From NCBI GenBank assembly GCA_965225955.1, contig CBDDBX010000026.1, positions 62,001 to 126,000 on the forward strand: DNA of 64,000 bases, given 5' to 3'. Below are positions 8,010-15,928 of this stretch, piece after piece. The stretch is from CBDDBX01 sp965225955. Its GTDB lineage: Bacteria > Acidobacteriota > Aminicenantia > UBA2199. Below the pieces are notes generated by a model. That model saw only the letters and a program-made list of their open reading frames with translations. It was not told the DNA's origin and ran no database searches. Positions within the stretch are counted from its first letter, which is position 1, and every line of letters starts with the position of its first letter. The translations under genes and the position numbers were made by a program.

Positions 8010-10997
8010 GTGATAAGTTCTGCAATGGAGGAAAAAATCAGAATATTTGTCTATATTGTTCTTTTTCCTCTTCTTATACTTTCCTTATATCCTCTGGAAA
8101 AAGATAATTTTCCATACAGCTATTCATCCCCTTTTTTTAAACACATTGATACAAAAAAAGGCCTTCTCCCAGGCACTGTTAACACTATAATACAGGATAA
8201 AGCGGGGTATATCTGGTTCGGAACATCCAGAGGCCTGTGCAGATACGATGGTCATAGTTTTACAGTTTACACTGCCTCTTCCGGGCAACACCCTCTCCCA
8301 TCCGACAAAATTACTGCTCTTTACAGTGATAGTTATGATAATCTGTGGATAGGAACTGAAAACGGGTTGTGCAGAATGGATACTCAACGGACAGAACTTT
8401 TCCATTATCACAGTTCTGATCAGAGCCAGGGAGTTTTAAAAGATAATCATATAACATCTATTTCCCTGAATACTTCAGGACATCTGGTAATTGGAACAAA
8501 AAAGGGAGGGCTGAACATTATGCAGTTGCCTCCAGGAAATGACTACAGAAATTTCACTCCCTATTTTGACAGTTTTATAAGGTTCAACAATCAGCATATT
8601 GGAAATTTTCTACAGAAAAAAGATAAATCCATACAATTCATCGCCCATAACAAGGTGTTCAATCTTCTTGAAAACAGATTTACAGAGTTATATAAAAGCA
8701 GAAACACTAACTATGTAACCTCTATTGCAGGTCAGGAATCCATTCTATGGGCAGGTACAGAAAATGGCCTCTGCCTGGTTTCACCTGAAACTTCAGATCA
8801 TATACTGAAAAACTGTTCAATAACGGCATTATACGAAGACAAAATGGGTGTTCTATGGTGCGGTACTGCATCAAAAGGTTTATATAAAATAGTTCACCGG
8901 AAGGGTGTTCTGGTTTCAGTTACAAACAGGAGACACAGCAACAGCCTTCTCCACTCTATAGCTTCAGATTCTGTTTCTTCACTATTTATGGATAGTTTCG
9001 GAACACTATGGATAGGCCATCCGTCAGGAATAATCAGTTACGTGGAAGTATATAATAGCTTCAAATCCTCTCTCTCTGATAAGGAACCTGCAGTTCTTGA
9101 ACCACCCTCCCCATACCTTCCTGACATGATAACCTCTGCACTTATTGATTCAGATGGTAATATCTGGGCAGGTACCAGAGATGGCAGAATAGGACGGCTC
9201 ACATCAGACAGGAGGAACGAGGGAACTTTTGAGACTATATACCGCAACAGATATTCTGTTGAACATTTAGTTGAAGATAGTACAGGTAAGCTCTGGTTTA
9301 CTACAAAGAAAGGGCTTCTTAAATGTATGAATAAATCTGATCTGAAAGTTAAACTCATACTCAGGAGAGATAATTTTACCACTCTCTGCTCTGATAAAAC
9401 CAAAGGAGTGTTCGTAACTACCGGTGAAGGTGAATTAATTCATATAAATTCAACTAATGGCATCATATCCACAGTATACTCCGGCAACTCTCCTGTTACC
9501 AGTACAGGTACAACTTCTGATGGAGCAGTCTGGTTAGCGTCAGGTAAAAACTTTAGTTCATATATATTCGATTCCGGGAAGTCGGAGCCTCTTATGGGTA
9601 AACTGGAGCACAAAATAAGTTCAATTATTCCTGAGAACCGACAGAATGCACTTATATCGACTTCTGCAGGAAATTTATGGCAGGTTACAAAAGGGAAGAA
9701 TCGCTATTTCATAAAAAAAGTCCTGTTACCTGCAACATCTGAAATATATACAATGAAACAGATGCATACAGGTGAAATTCTGCTCTCCTGTGCAGCAGGT
9801 CTGGTTAAAATAAATAGAAATAACGGTATAATAAAACTTTTGAAACAGTATAAGGGAATACCTCTGACCTCTCCCCTTCCAACAATTCTGGAAGGAAATA
9901 TTAAAGGGGATATAATATTTAAAAACAGTAAGTTCATATCATTTATGTCTCTGCAATCCCTTAATATAAACCGTATACCCCCGGGCAGGGGATCTGTGAA
10001 GATATCCTTTCATAAAGGTAATGGAAAGGTTAGCCGTATTTTAGAGTCCTCAAAAACCTCTTTACCAGCCCGGACAGATACATTCTCGATTACTCCGGTG
10101 GTTACTCACTACTCCTGCTCATCCCAGAATATCTGTAATATAAAACTTCAGGGAATAGACAGAGATTACCACTCCATAAAAAGCGGTACCACTCTTACTT
10201 ATACCAATATTCCTCCCGGTACATACACACTGGAAATGTATAACTCAAACTGCTATGGAATCTCAGACAACAGAATTGACAGATTCATTCTGGAAATTGA
10301 TGAATCTGTATGGCAGAACAGCTTCTTTCGATATTCAGCTTCCTCTACTCTTGTTCTACTGGTATCATTTCTCATTGTCTGGCGAAGAGTTCGCATCAAC
10401 AGGAAAAAATCAGACCTTGAGAACCGGATTAACAGTGATGCAGAAAAAATCGGTTCCTTAAGTCTAACGCTGAATAATCTGGTTGATGAACTGAAAAGCA
10501 GTGCGTTCAAAGATATTCTTACAGGACTACCGGATTTCAGAAACTTCAAATCCACTTACCAGAACCTCTGGGATATGAGTCTTAATCAGAAAACACCTCT
10601 GTGCCTTATAATGATAGATATCGACAATCTCAGCTATATCAATAAAATCTCTGACTATAAAACAGGAGACAGGATAATTGTAGGAATAGCTGAGAAAATT
10701 ACTGAACTTGTTAATATAGAAAAAGCCTTTATATCAAGATCAGGTGGTGATGAATTTACACTTATTCTTCCTGAAACAACAACCGCCAGTGGTTACCATC
10801 TGGCGGAAAAAATATCTGTAAGTTTATACTCAATTCCTGTACCACCTCTTGTCAAGCTTACAGTCAGTACAGGTTGTTCAGCTGCTGTACCACATAAGTT
10901 TCTTTCACAGGACTCCCTTCTGGAAACAACCTGCGCTCTTCTGGAGAGTGCCAAATCCAGAGGTGGGAATCAGGTTTACTCCAGAGAAACTGTCTAA
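8010..10997 (+). CDS. sensor diguanylate cyclase: beta-propeller sensor, TM helix, GGDEF
   Basis: A 995 aa protein that should make cyclic di-GMP in response to a periplasmic signal. N-terminal hydrophobic export segment (IFVYIVLFPLLILSLYPL), then a two-component-regulator-type propeller with repeats such as GYIWFGTSRGLCRYDG, NLWIGTENGLCRMD and GTLWIGHPSGI. A Y_Y_Y-like beta domain follows (PPGTYTLEMYN, about residue 745), then one membrane helix (STLVLLVSFLIVW) and a coiled stretch. The GGDEF domain has MIDIDNLSYIN and an intact SGGDEF (about residue 915). No RxxD inhibitory site is visible five residues before GGDEF. The start is GTG with AGGA upstream; ATG at 8025 has no ribosome site. It converges on an HD-GYP gene six bases away. 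Confidence 0.92.
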   Translation: MISSAMEEKIRIFVYIVLFPLLILSLYPLEKDNFPYSYSSPFFKHIDTKKGLLPGTVNTIIQDKAGYIWFGTSRGLCRYDGHSFTVYTASSGQHPLPSDKITALYSDSYDNLWIGTENGLCRMDTQRTELFHYHSSDQSQGVLKDNHITSISLNTSGHLVIGTKKGGLNIMQLPPGNDYRNFTPYFDSFIRFNNQHIGNFLQKKDKSIQFIAHNKVFNLLENRFTELYKSRNTNYVTSIAGQESILWAGTENGLCLVSPETSDHILKNCSITALYEDKMGVLWCGTASKGLYKIVHRKGVLVSVTNRRHSNSLLHSIASDSVSSLFMDSFGTLWIGHPSGIISYVEVYNSFKSSLSDKEPAVLEPPSPYLPDMITSALIDSDGNIWAGTRDGRIGRLTSDRRNEGTFETIYRNRYSVEHLVEDSTGKLWFTTKKGLLKCMNKSDLKVKLILRRDNFTTLCSDKTKGVFVTTGEGELIHINSTNGIISTVYSGNSPVTSTGTTSDGAVWLASGKNFSSYIFDSGKSEPLMGKLEHKISSIIPENRQNALISTSAGNLWQVTKGKNRYFIKKVLLPATSEIYTMKQMHTGEILLSCAAGLVKINRNNGIIKLLKQYKGIPLTSPLPTILEGNIKGDIIFKNSKFISFMSLQSLNINRIPPGRGSVKISFHKGNGKVSRILESSKTSLPARTDTFSITPVVTHYSCSSQNICNIKLQGIDRDYHSIKSGTTLTYTNIPPGTYTLEMYNSNCYGISDNRIDRFILEIDESVWQNSFFRYSASSTLVLLVSFLIVWRRVRINRKKSDLENRINSDAEKIGSLSLTLNNLVDELKSSAFKDILTGLPDFRNFKSTYQNLWDMSLNQKTPLCLIMIDIDNLSYINKISDYKTGDRIIVGIAEKITELVNIEKAFISRSGGDEFTLILPETTTASGYHLAEKISVSLYSIPVPPLVKLTVSTGCSAAVPHKFLSQDSLLETTCALLESAKSRGGNQVYSRETV

Positions 10998-11003
10998 ATA
11001 GAC

Positions 11004-12014
11004 TCAGGCAAAGAGTTGTACAAATGAAGAGAAAATTTTCTTATCAAAATGTCCGGACAGCTTTTCTTTCATAAAGCTGAGAGCTTCAAAAGGAGACATT
11101 GCCTTCTTATAAGATCTTTCTGCAGTTAATGCATCGTATACATCTGCAATGCAGCATATTTTTGCATAATCACTTATTTCATCGCTTCTCAGGCTTCTTG
11201 GATAACCGGTGCCGTCATCTCTCTCATGGTGCTGAAGAGTAATGACCTTACACTCTTCAGTGAGAAATTCTGTCTTCTTCAAAAGTCTGTATCCCTGATA
11301 TGGATGGCTTCTTATTATTGCAAACTCCTCATCTGTGAGTTTTGCAGGTTTATTCAGGATATCCGGAGAAATTTTTGTTTTACCCAGATCGTGAAGAAAA
11401 AAGCCTGCTCCCAGTTCATGCATGTCATGGGCGTCTGAACCATGATACAGCCTTTTGGCAAGACTTATAGACTGTATGCCTACATTAACAGAGTGAGTAT
11501 AAGTATAGAAGTCGTGGGAAGTAATTGATAAAAGATTCATAGATGTCTCTTCATCAGACAGTACAAGATCAACAACATTTGAAATACCTTTTTTTACAAC
11601 TCCTATTGAAGCAGCACTTGGATTGTTGAAAAGATCATCCATAAGAGTCAGTGAGTGAGAGTATACAGCCTCAGCTTTCTTTTTTGAAGGCATGCTCTTA
11701 TCTGCTATTATATCACTGAGCATATCAGGAATCCTGTTGAACTCTTCCCAGTCAGAATTATCGGCTCCTTCTTCTTTCATAGCTACCTTAGGCCCCTGCT
11801 CATTTTTTGGCTTACCATCAGCAGCTTCTTCACTGTTTCTGGACTTTTCTGTATCAACCTCAAGTTCTTCCAGACCTGTTTCCGCTATTTTAGCTATATC
11901 TCTGGTGTTGCGTACCAGAAAATGGTTGCGCCAGAACTGATGCTCTTTCCACTTCAGAGGAAGAATGACATAATCACCAACTTTAACATCCTGTACTTTA
12001 ACTTTTTTCTTCAT
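11004..12014 (-). CDS. HD-GYP domain protein, probable cyclic di-GMP phosphodiesterase
   Basis: A 336 aa soluble protein. The N-terminal part (residues 1-75) resembles the short domain often found ahead of HD-GYP (VGDYVILPLKWKEH). The HD-GYP core runs from about residue 165: SHDFYTYTHSVNVG, FFLHDLGKTKI (HD pair), HHERDDGTGYP (the GYP signature) and DVYDALTAERSYK. It likely degrades the c-di-GMP made by the convergent neighbouring cyclase, though the pairing is inferred from position only. It is downstream of the ProX gene by 14 nt and shares its transcript. Confidence 0.92.
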   Translation of the reverse strand: MKKKVKVQDVKVGDYVILPLKWKEHQFWRNHFLVRNTRDIAKIAETGLEELEVDTEKSRNSEEAADGKPKNEQGPKVAMKEEGADNSDWEEFNRIPDMLSDIIADKSMPSKKKAEAVYSHSLTLMDDLFNNPSAASIGVVKKGISNVVDLVLSDEETSMNLLSITSHDFYTYTHSVNVGIQSISLAKRLYHGSDAHDMHELGAGFFLHDLGKTKISPDILNKPAKLTDEEFAIIRSHPYQGYRLLKKTEFLTEECKVITLQHHERDDGTGYPRSLRSDEISDYAKICCIADVYDALTAERSYKKAMSPFEALSFMKEKLSGHFDKKIFSSFVQLFA

Positions 12015-12028
12015 ATTATAATCAACAC

Positions 12029-12520
12029 CTAATATAATTTAATAAATTCGAAAGGGTTACCACTCCATTTCAGAAATTTTAAAAAATCTGAGAATCCAAC
12101 CACCAGGCTTGCAGTATTCTCATTGGGGTGGAAACTGATTCTATCATATCTCTCAAGGTTTTTGTCAAGAAAAACCGTAGTATGATTATCTTCGTCATTA
12201 ATTATTCCAAAAGGAGAAACCGATCCTGGAAGCACTCCCAGATACCTCTTTAATCTCTTTTCAGATGCAAAACTCAATTTTCCCTGTTTAAGTAGCTTCA
12301 CCAGGTTATCAATATTGAGCTTCTCTCTGTAATCCAGAACTACCAGATAGTGTCTGTTTCCTCTATGATTTCTGAAAAAAATATTCTTACAATGAGCTGC
12401 TTCAATGTCAACCCAGTATCTGCTGGCTTCTTCTACTGTAGGAACAGGAGGATGCTCATAATAATCGTAATTAATTGCTAATTCTTTCAATACTTTATAT
12501 AACTCAGGCTGACCATTCAT
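12029..12520 (-). CDS. ProX/PrdX-type aminoacyl-tRNA deacylase (YbaK/ProRS INS superfamily)
   Basis: A 163 aa stand-alone editing domain that hydrolyses mischarged tRNA, typically Ala-tRNA(Pro). Diagnostic segments are CKNIFFRNHRGNRHYLVVLDYREKLNI (about residues 45-70), LSFASEKRLKRYLGVLPGSVSPFGIIND (about 82-110) and a late FHPNENTASL. The length fits ProX. The ATG is only nine bases past the -10 box and has no Shine-Dalgarno sequence, so the mRNA is predicted to be leaderless. Confidence 0.9.
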   Translation of the reverse strand: MNGQPELYKVLKELAINYDYYEHPPVPTVEEASRYWVDIEAAHCKNIFFRNHRGNRHYLVVLDYREKLNIDNLVKLLKQGKLSFASEKRLKRYLGVLPGSVSPFGIINDEDNHTTVFLDKNLERYDRISFHPNENTASLVVGFSDFLKFLKWSGNPFEFIKLY

Positions 12521-12529
12521 TTTGAGAAA

Positions 12530-12558
12530 ATATTAAAAAAAACCGGGACATAAGTCAA
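12530..12558 (-). promoter_or_regulatory. promoter of the ProX gene, predicted leaderless transcript
   Basis: Minus strand TTGACT (12558-12553), a 17-bp spacer and TAATAT (12535-12530). Nine bases separate the -10 box from the ATG at 12520, so transcription would start about 2-3 nt before the start codon. Confidence 0.65.
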
Positions 12559-12591
12559 TACAGTGATATTAAAAAAAACACAGAGTTACTA

Positions 12592-12620
12592 TTGACAGGA
12601 ACAAAAAATATGTATACAAT
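12592..12620 (+). promoter_or_regulatory. promoter of the first trpB
   Basis: TTGACA (12592-12597), a 17-bp spacer and TACAAT (12615-12620). Transcription would start near 12627, and a GGAGG lies ahead of the ATG at 12663. Confidence 0.75.
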
Positions 12621-12626
12621 ACACCT

Positions 12627-12644
12627 GTTTCTACAAAAAGAAAC
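12627..12644 (+). promoter_or_regulatory. inverted repeat at the trpB transcription start, possible operator
   Basis: GTTTCT and AGAAAC form a perfect 6-bp inverted repeat with a 6-nt spacer, lying on or just after the predicted start site. It could be an operator or a 5' hairpin. It does not match the CTAG-centred operator of enterobacterial TrpR. Confidence 0.35.
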
Positions 12645-12662
12645 GAGCGGAGGAAACAGAAA

Positions 12663-13877
12663 ATGACATTTGAATGCGATTTCAGACAGGTACCGGATCA
12701 GAGAGGATATTTCGGAGAGTATGGAGGAAGTTATATACCACCAGCTCTGCAAAAAGTGATGGACTCTATTAACAGCACATATCAGACAATCAGAAAAGAC
12801 CCGCAGTTTCAGAAAGAGTTATCAGATCTTCTTAAAAGTTATGTAGGGCGCCCATCCCCTCTTTTCCATGCAAAAAATCTATCAGGAAACGGAGGGCAGA
12901 TATATCTCAAGAGAGAGGATCTCAACCATACAGGAGCCCATAAAATAAATCACTGTCTTGGGGAAGCACTTGTTGCCGTAAAAATGGGTAAAAAGAAGCT
13001 GATTGCAGAAACAGGAGCCGGACAGCACGGAGTAGCACTTGCAACTGCTGCAGCCATAACAGGACTATCCTGTGATATATACATGGGAGAAGTCGATATT
13101 GCAAAAGAGCATCCAAACGTCATCAGAATGGAGATTCTTGGAGCAAGAGTAATACCTGTGAAAAGTGGTACAAAAACTCTTAAGGATGCTGTGGACGCAG
13201 CATTTGAAGCATACCTTGAAGATACTGAAACACAGTTCTATGCAATCGGGTCAGTAGTAGGGCCTCACCCCTTTCCTCTTATGGTGAGGGATTTCCAGAG
13301 AGTAATTGGTGAAGAGGCCAGAGAACAGTTTACTGAACTTACAGGAGGACTACCCGATCATGCTGTTGCCTGTGTTGGGGGTGGATCAAATGCCATAGGC
13401 CTTTTTCAGGGATTTCTTGATGAGAGCAGCGTCTCTCTTCATGGAGTCGAACCATCGGGACGTGGGTTTAAAGATGGAGAACATGCAGCAACACTGTCTC
13501 TGGGAAAACCTGGAATTATACATGGATTCAGGTGCTATCTACTTCAGAACAGCGATGGTTCCCCAATGGAGGTACACTCAATTGCCAGTGGGCTGGACTA
13601 TCCAGGGGTTGGTCCTGAACACTCATGGCTGAAAGATATTAAAAGAGTAAAATATGAAACTGTAAATGACAGGGAAGCTATTGAGGCATTCTATACTCTA
13701 TCCAGAAAAGAAGGAATTATTCCGGCAATAGAGTCCTCTCATGCTATAGCATATGCAGTTAAACTATCTGAAAGCAGCAGTAAAGATACAGGAATTCTGG
13801 TTAATCTCTCAGGTCGGGGAGATAAAGATATAGATTTTGTATCTGAAAATTACGGCAAAGAATTCGAAAAGGAGTAA
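12663..13877 (+). CDS. trpB: tryptophan synthase beta chain, stand-alone copy
   Basis: 404 aa, PLP-dependent; condenses indole with L-serine. The PLP lysine is in HTGAHKINH (about residue 88), the catalytic glutamate in AETGAGQHG, and the phosphate-binding loop is VGGGSNAIG. The family motifs GPHPFP, GLDYPGVGPEH and LSGRGDKDI are present. It is of the main TrpB1 type. It has its own promoter and is separated from trpR by 219 nt, while a second trpB sits next to trpA in the operon. This copy keeps the canonical KREDLNHTGAHK and GPHP motifs better than the operon copy does. It may salvage indole or supply extra beta chain. Confidence 0.93.
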   Translation: MTFECDFRQVPDQRGYFGEYGGSYIPPALQKVMDSINSTYQTIRKDPQFQKELSDLLKSYVGRPSPLFHAKNLSGNGGQIYLKREDLNHTGAHKINHCLGEALVAVKMGKKKLIAETGAGQHGVALATAAAITGLSCDIYMGEVDIAKEHPNVIRMEILGARVIPVKSGTKTLKDAVDAAFEAYLEDTETQFYAIGSVVGPHPFPLMVRDFQRVIGEEAREQFTELTGGLPDHAVACVGGGSNAIGLFQGFLDESSVSLHGVEPSGRGFKDGEHAATLSLGKPGIIHGFRCYLLQNSDGSPMEVHSIASGLDYPGVGPEHSWLKDIKRVKYETVNDREAIEAFYTLSRKEGIIPAIESSHAIAYAVKLSESSSKDTGILVNLSGRGDKDIDFVSENYGKEFEKE

Positions 13878-13891
13878 TAAGGGGGCAAAAT

Positions 13892-13978
13892 ATGAAACAA
13901 TTTAAGTCAGATTTGAAAGAAAAGGCAAATCTCACAAAAAAAGTAATTTTGAACAGTATTTATTGGCAATCCCCATAA
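13892..13978 (+). CDS. possible 28-residue small protein after trpB
   Basis: A short frame starting 14 nt after the trpB stop, with AAGGGGG as a possible ribosome site six bases before ATG. The product begins MKQFKSDLKEKANLTKK and ends IYWQSP. It is Lys-rich with a single Trp close to the end. It might be a small protein or a chance frame; the one Trp codon is too little to call it a trp leader peptide. Confidence 0.3.
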   Translation: MKQFKSDLKEKANLTKKVILNSIYWQSP

Positions 13979-14024
13979 TTTATCCTAAAAACAGAATCTT
14001 TTTTCATATTTTTTTAAAAAAAGT

Positions 14025-14053
14025 TTGACAGCAGAATAGCGAGGGATTAAAAT
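14025..14053 (+). promoter_or_regulatory. promoter of trpR and the trp operon
   Basis: TTGACA (14025-14030), 17-bp spacer, TAAAAT (14048-14053). The leader to trpR is about 37 nt and contains AAGGAAGAGAAAGG. No TrpR-type CTAG palindrome is visible around it; a weak GGAT/ATCC inverted repeat (14044-14058) overlaps the -10 box. Confidence 0.7.
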
Positions 14054-14096
14054 CATCCTTATAATTTTTTATTAAGGAAGAGAAAGGTATCAAATA

Positions 14097-14381
14097 ATGA
14101 AACTTGACAGGATTAACGAACTGGCGCTGGTACTTTCAAAAGAAAGTAAACCCTCAAAAATTGAAGATTTTCTAAAAAGTATTCTTACGGAAAAAGAGAT
14201 CTCTGACATCTCAAACAGATGGGAACTGGTAAAACTTCTGGATCAGGGCATGACACAACGTGCTATTGCTTCTTCACTGAAGCTGAGCCTCTGTAAAATA
14301 ACAAGAGGATCCAGAGAACTTAAGAGAGAGAACTCAATTTTCAAAGAGATGCTGGAGAAATTCTACAAACTTAAGAAGTAG
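14097..14381 (+). CDS. trpR: TrpR-family tryptophan repressor
   Basis: A 94 aa all-helical DNA-binding protein of the Trp repressor family, a little shorter than the 108 aa E. coli protein. The segment from residue 30 to 80 matches it: LTEKEISDISNRWELVKLL, then the helix-turn-helix MTQRAIASSLKLSLCKITRGSRELK. The ITRGS..LK stretch is the family signature and carries DNA- and Trp-binding residues. It heads the trp biosynthesis operon, 74 nt before trpE, which supports autoregulated, Trp-dependent repression. The same arrangement (trpR first in a trp operon) is known in Chlamydia. Confidence 0.88.
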   Translation: MKLDRINELALVLSKESKPSKIEDFLKSILTEKEISDISNRWELVKLLDQGMTQRAIASSLKLSLCKITRGSRELKRENSIFKEMLEKFYKLKK

Positions 14382-14400
14382 ATTTTTTCCGGCAGCTGCT

Positions 14401-14455
14401 CTGCTCTGCTGTTCATTCTGAAAATAATTTTTCATCAAAAGAACAGGAGGAGCAG
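14401..14455 (+). promoter_or_regulatory. possible stem masking the trpE ribosome-binding site
   Basis: CTGCTC (14401-14406) and CTGTTC (14409-14414) are complementary to GAGCAG (14450-14455) and GAACAG (14441-14446). They form two 6-bp helices around a small internal loop. The GGAGG of trpE (14446-14450) lies inside the 3' arm, and ATG follows at once. Whether it regulates trpE relative to trpR is unknown. Confidence 0.4.
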
Positions 14456-15916
14456 ATGCCCATCAACCAAAACCAGTACCTCAGATTTTCTGAGAGGTAC
14501 AATCTGATTCCGGTTTATGAAACAATCGGTGCAGATCTTGAAACCCCTATGTCAGTTTTTCTCAAAACAGGGAGTTCAATACTTCTTGAGTCAGTAGACC
14601 GGGGAGAACTGACAGGGAGATACTCTTTTATAGGCAAAAACAGCCTGTGGAAACTTTGTATCAGAAATAGTGAACTGAGAATCACAGGATACAATAACTC
14701 AGGAAGGCTTGTATCAACTTCAGAGAGATCAACAGACTCCCCTGTTGATGCAATTGAAGAGTGGTTTTCAAAAATCACAGTTCCTCATATAGATGAACTC
14801 CCCCCTTTTAACGGAGGGCTTATTGGCTATCTGGGCTATGAGAACATTGCATATATAGAAGATATCCCCATTAAGCCCAATAACACATCTATTCCTGACA
14901 GCCTTATGGTAATACCTCAGGATCTTATCATTCACGACAGTGTAAAACAGAAACTCCATATTATTACTCTGTCTGCTCCCGGTAAAGATCCACAGTTAAG
15001 TTATCAGAGTGCCAGACAGAGAGTAGACAGCTTAATTGAAGAGATTAAAACTTCAGGTAACCCTGAACCAGAACAGCCATCAGAAGACTTACTTAAAGTT
15101 AAGAGACAGATATCTGAAGATGAGTATCTGAAAATGGTTGACAAAGGCAAAGAGTACATAAAAGAGGGAGATGCAATACAGATAGTTCTGTCTCAGAAGT
15201 TTTCTGTTAAAACCTGTGCAGACGGAATAGATATATACAGAAACCTCAGAAGTCTTAACCCTTCTCCCTATATGTTCTATCTTGATTTTAATGAATTCTC
15301 TGTAATTGGCTCTTCACCTGAGGTTATGGTTAAAGTTACTGAAAGAGATCTGATGCTGAAACCTATTGCAGGAACAAGAAAGAGAGGTAATAGCACAGAA
15401 GAGAACAGAGAAATTGAAAAAGAGCTTCTCAAGGATAAAAAAGAGTGCGCAGAGCACCTTATGCTGGTTGATCTGGGAAGGAATGACCTGGGAAGAGTTG
15501 CAGAGCCTGGAACAGTTAAGGTAGAAAAACTTATGAAAACGGAGTACTACTCTCACGTTATCCATATTGTTTCCACAATAACCGCAACTCTTGCAGAAGG
15601 TAAAACTGTTTTTGACACAATTAAAGCAACATTTCCTGCGGGCACATTAACCGGAGCTCCCAAAATCAGAGCAATGGAGATAATAGAAGAGCTGGAAAAC
15701 CTCCGCCGGGGAGTCTATGGTGGCATGATCTTTTCACTTGGGTTCAATGGAAACCTTAACTCCTGTATCGCCATCAGGACAATGGTACTTAAAGATGGAG
15801 TAGCAGAATTTCAGGCAGGTGCTGGAATAGTTTCAGATTCTCAGCCTCACAAAGAGTATCAGGAGTGTCTGGATAAAGCAGCTGCTCTTGTTCAGTCACT
15901 GAAAGCTGAGTTTTAA
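14456..15916 (+). CDS. trpE: anthranilate synthase component I
   Basis: 486 aa; converts chorismate plus ammonia (from TrpG) to anthranilate. The N-terminal regulatory part has SILLESVDRGELTGRYSFIG (about residues 40-60), including the LLES motif that binds feedback-inhibiting Trp. The C-terminal chorismate-binding domain carries IAGTRKRG, DLGRNDLGRVAEPG, HIVSTI, FPAGTLTGAPKIRAMEII and the final QAGAGIVSDS. The length is normal. It begins the enzyme part of the operon and is followed 13 nt later by the TrpG-TrpD fusion. Confidence 0.96.
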   Translation: MPINQNQYLRFSERYNLIPVYETIGADLETPMSVFLKTGSSILLESVDRGELTGRYSFIGKNSLWKLCIRNSELRITGYNNSGRLVSTSERSTDSPVDAIEEWFSKITVPHIDELPPFNGGLIGYLGYENIAYIEDIPIKPNNTSIPDSLMVIPQDLIIHDSVKQKLHIITLSAPGKDPQLSYQSARQRVDSLIEEIKTSGNPEPEQPSEDLLKVKRQISEDEYLKMVDKGKEYIKEGDAIQIVLSQKFSVKTCADGIDIYRNLRSLNPSPYMFYLDFNEFSVIGSSPEVMVKVTERDLMLKPIAGTRKRGNSTEENREIEKELLKDKKECAEHLMLVDLGRNDLGRVAEPGTVKVEKLMKTEYYSHVIHIVSTITATLAEGKTVFDTIKATFPAGTLTGAPKIRAMEIIEELENLRRGVYGGMIFSLGFNGNLNSCIAIRTMVLKDGVAEFQAGAGIVSDSQPHKEYQECLDKAAALVQSLKAEF

Positions 15917-15928
15917 CAGGAGGCAGAG

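Noticed and set aside
13892..13978. trp leader peptide for attenuation
   Set aside because: A single Trp codon, no adjacent Trp pair, and the frame ends upstream of the trpR promoter.
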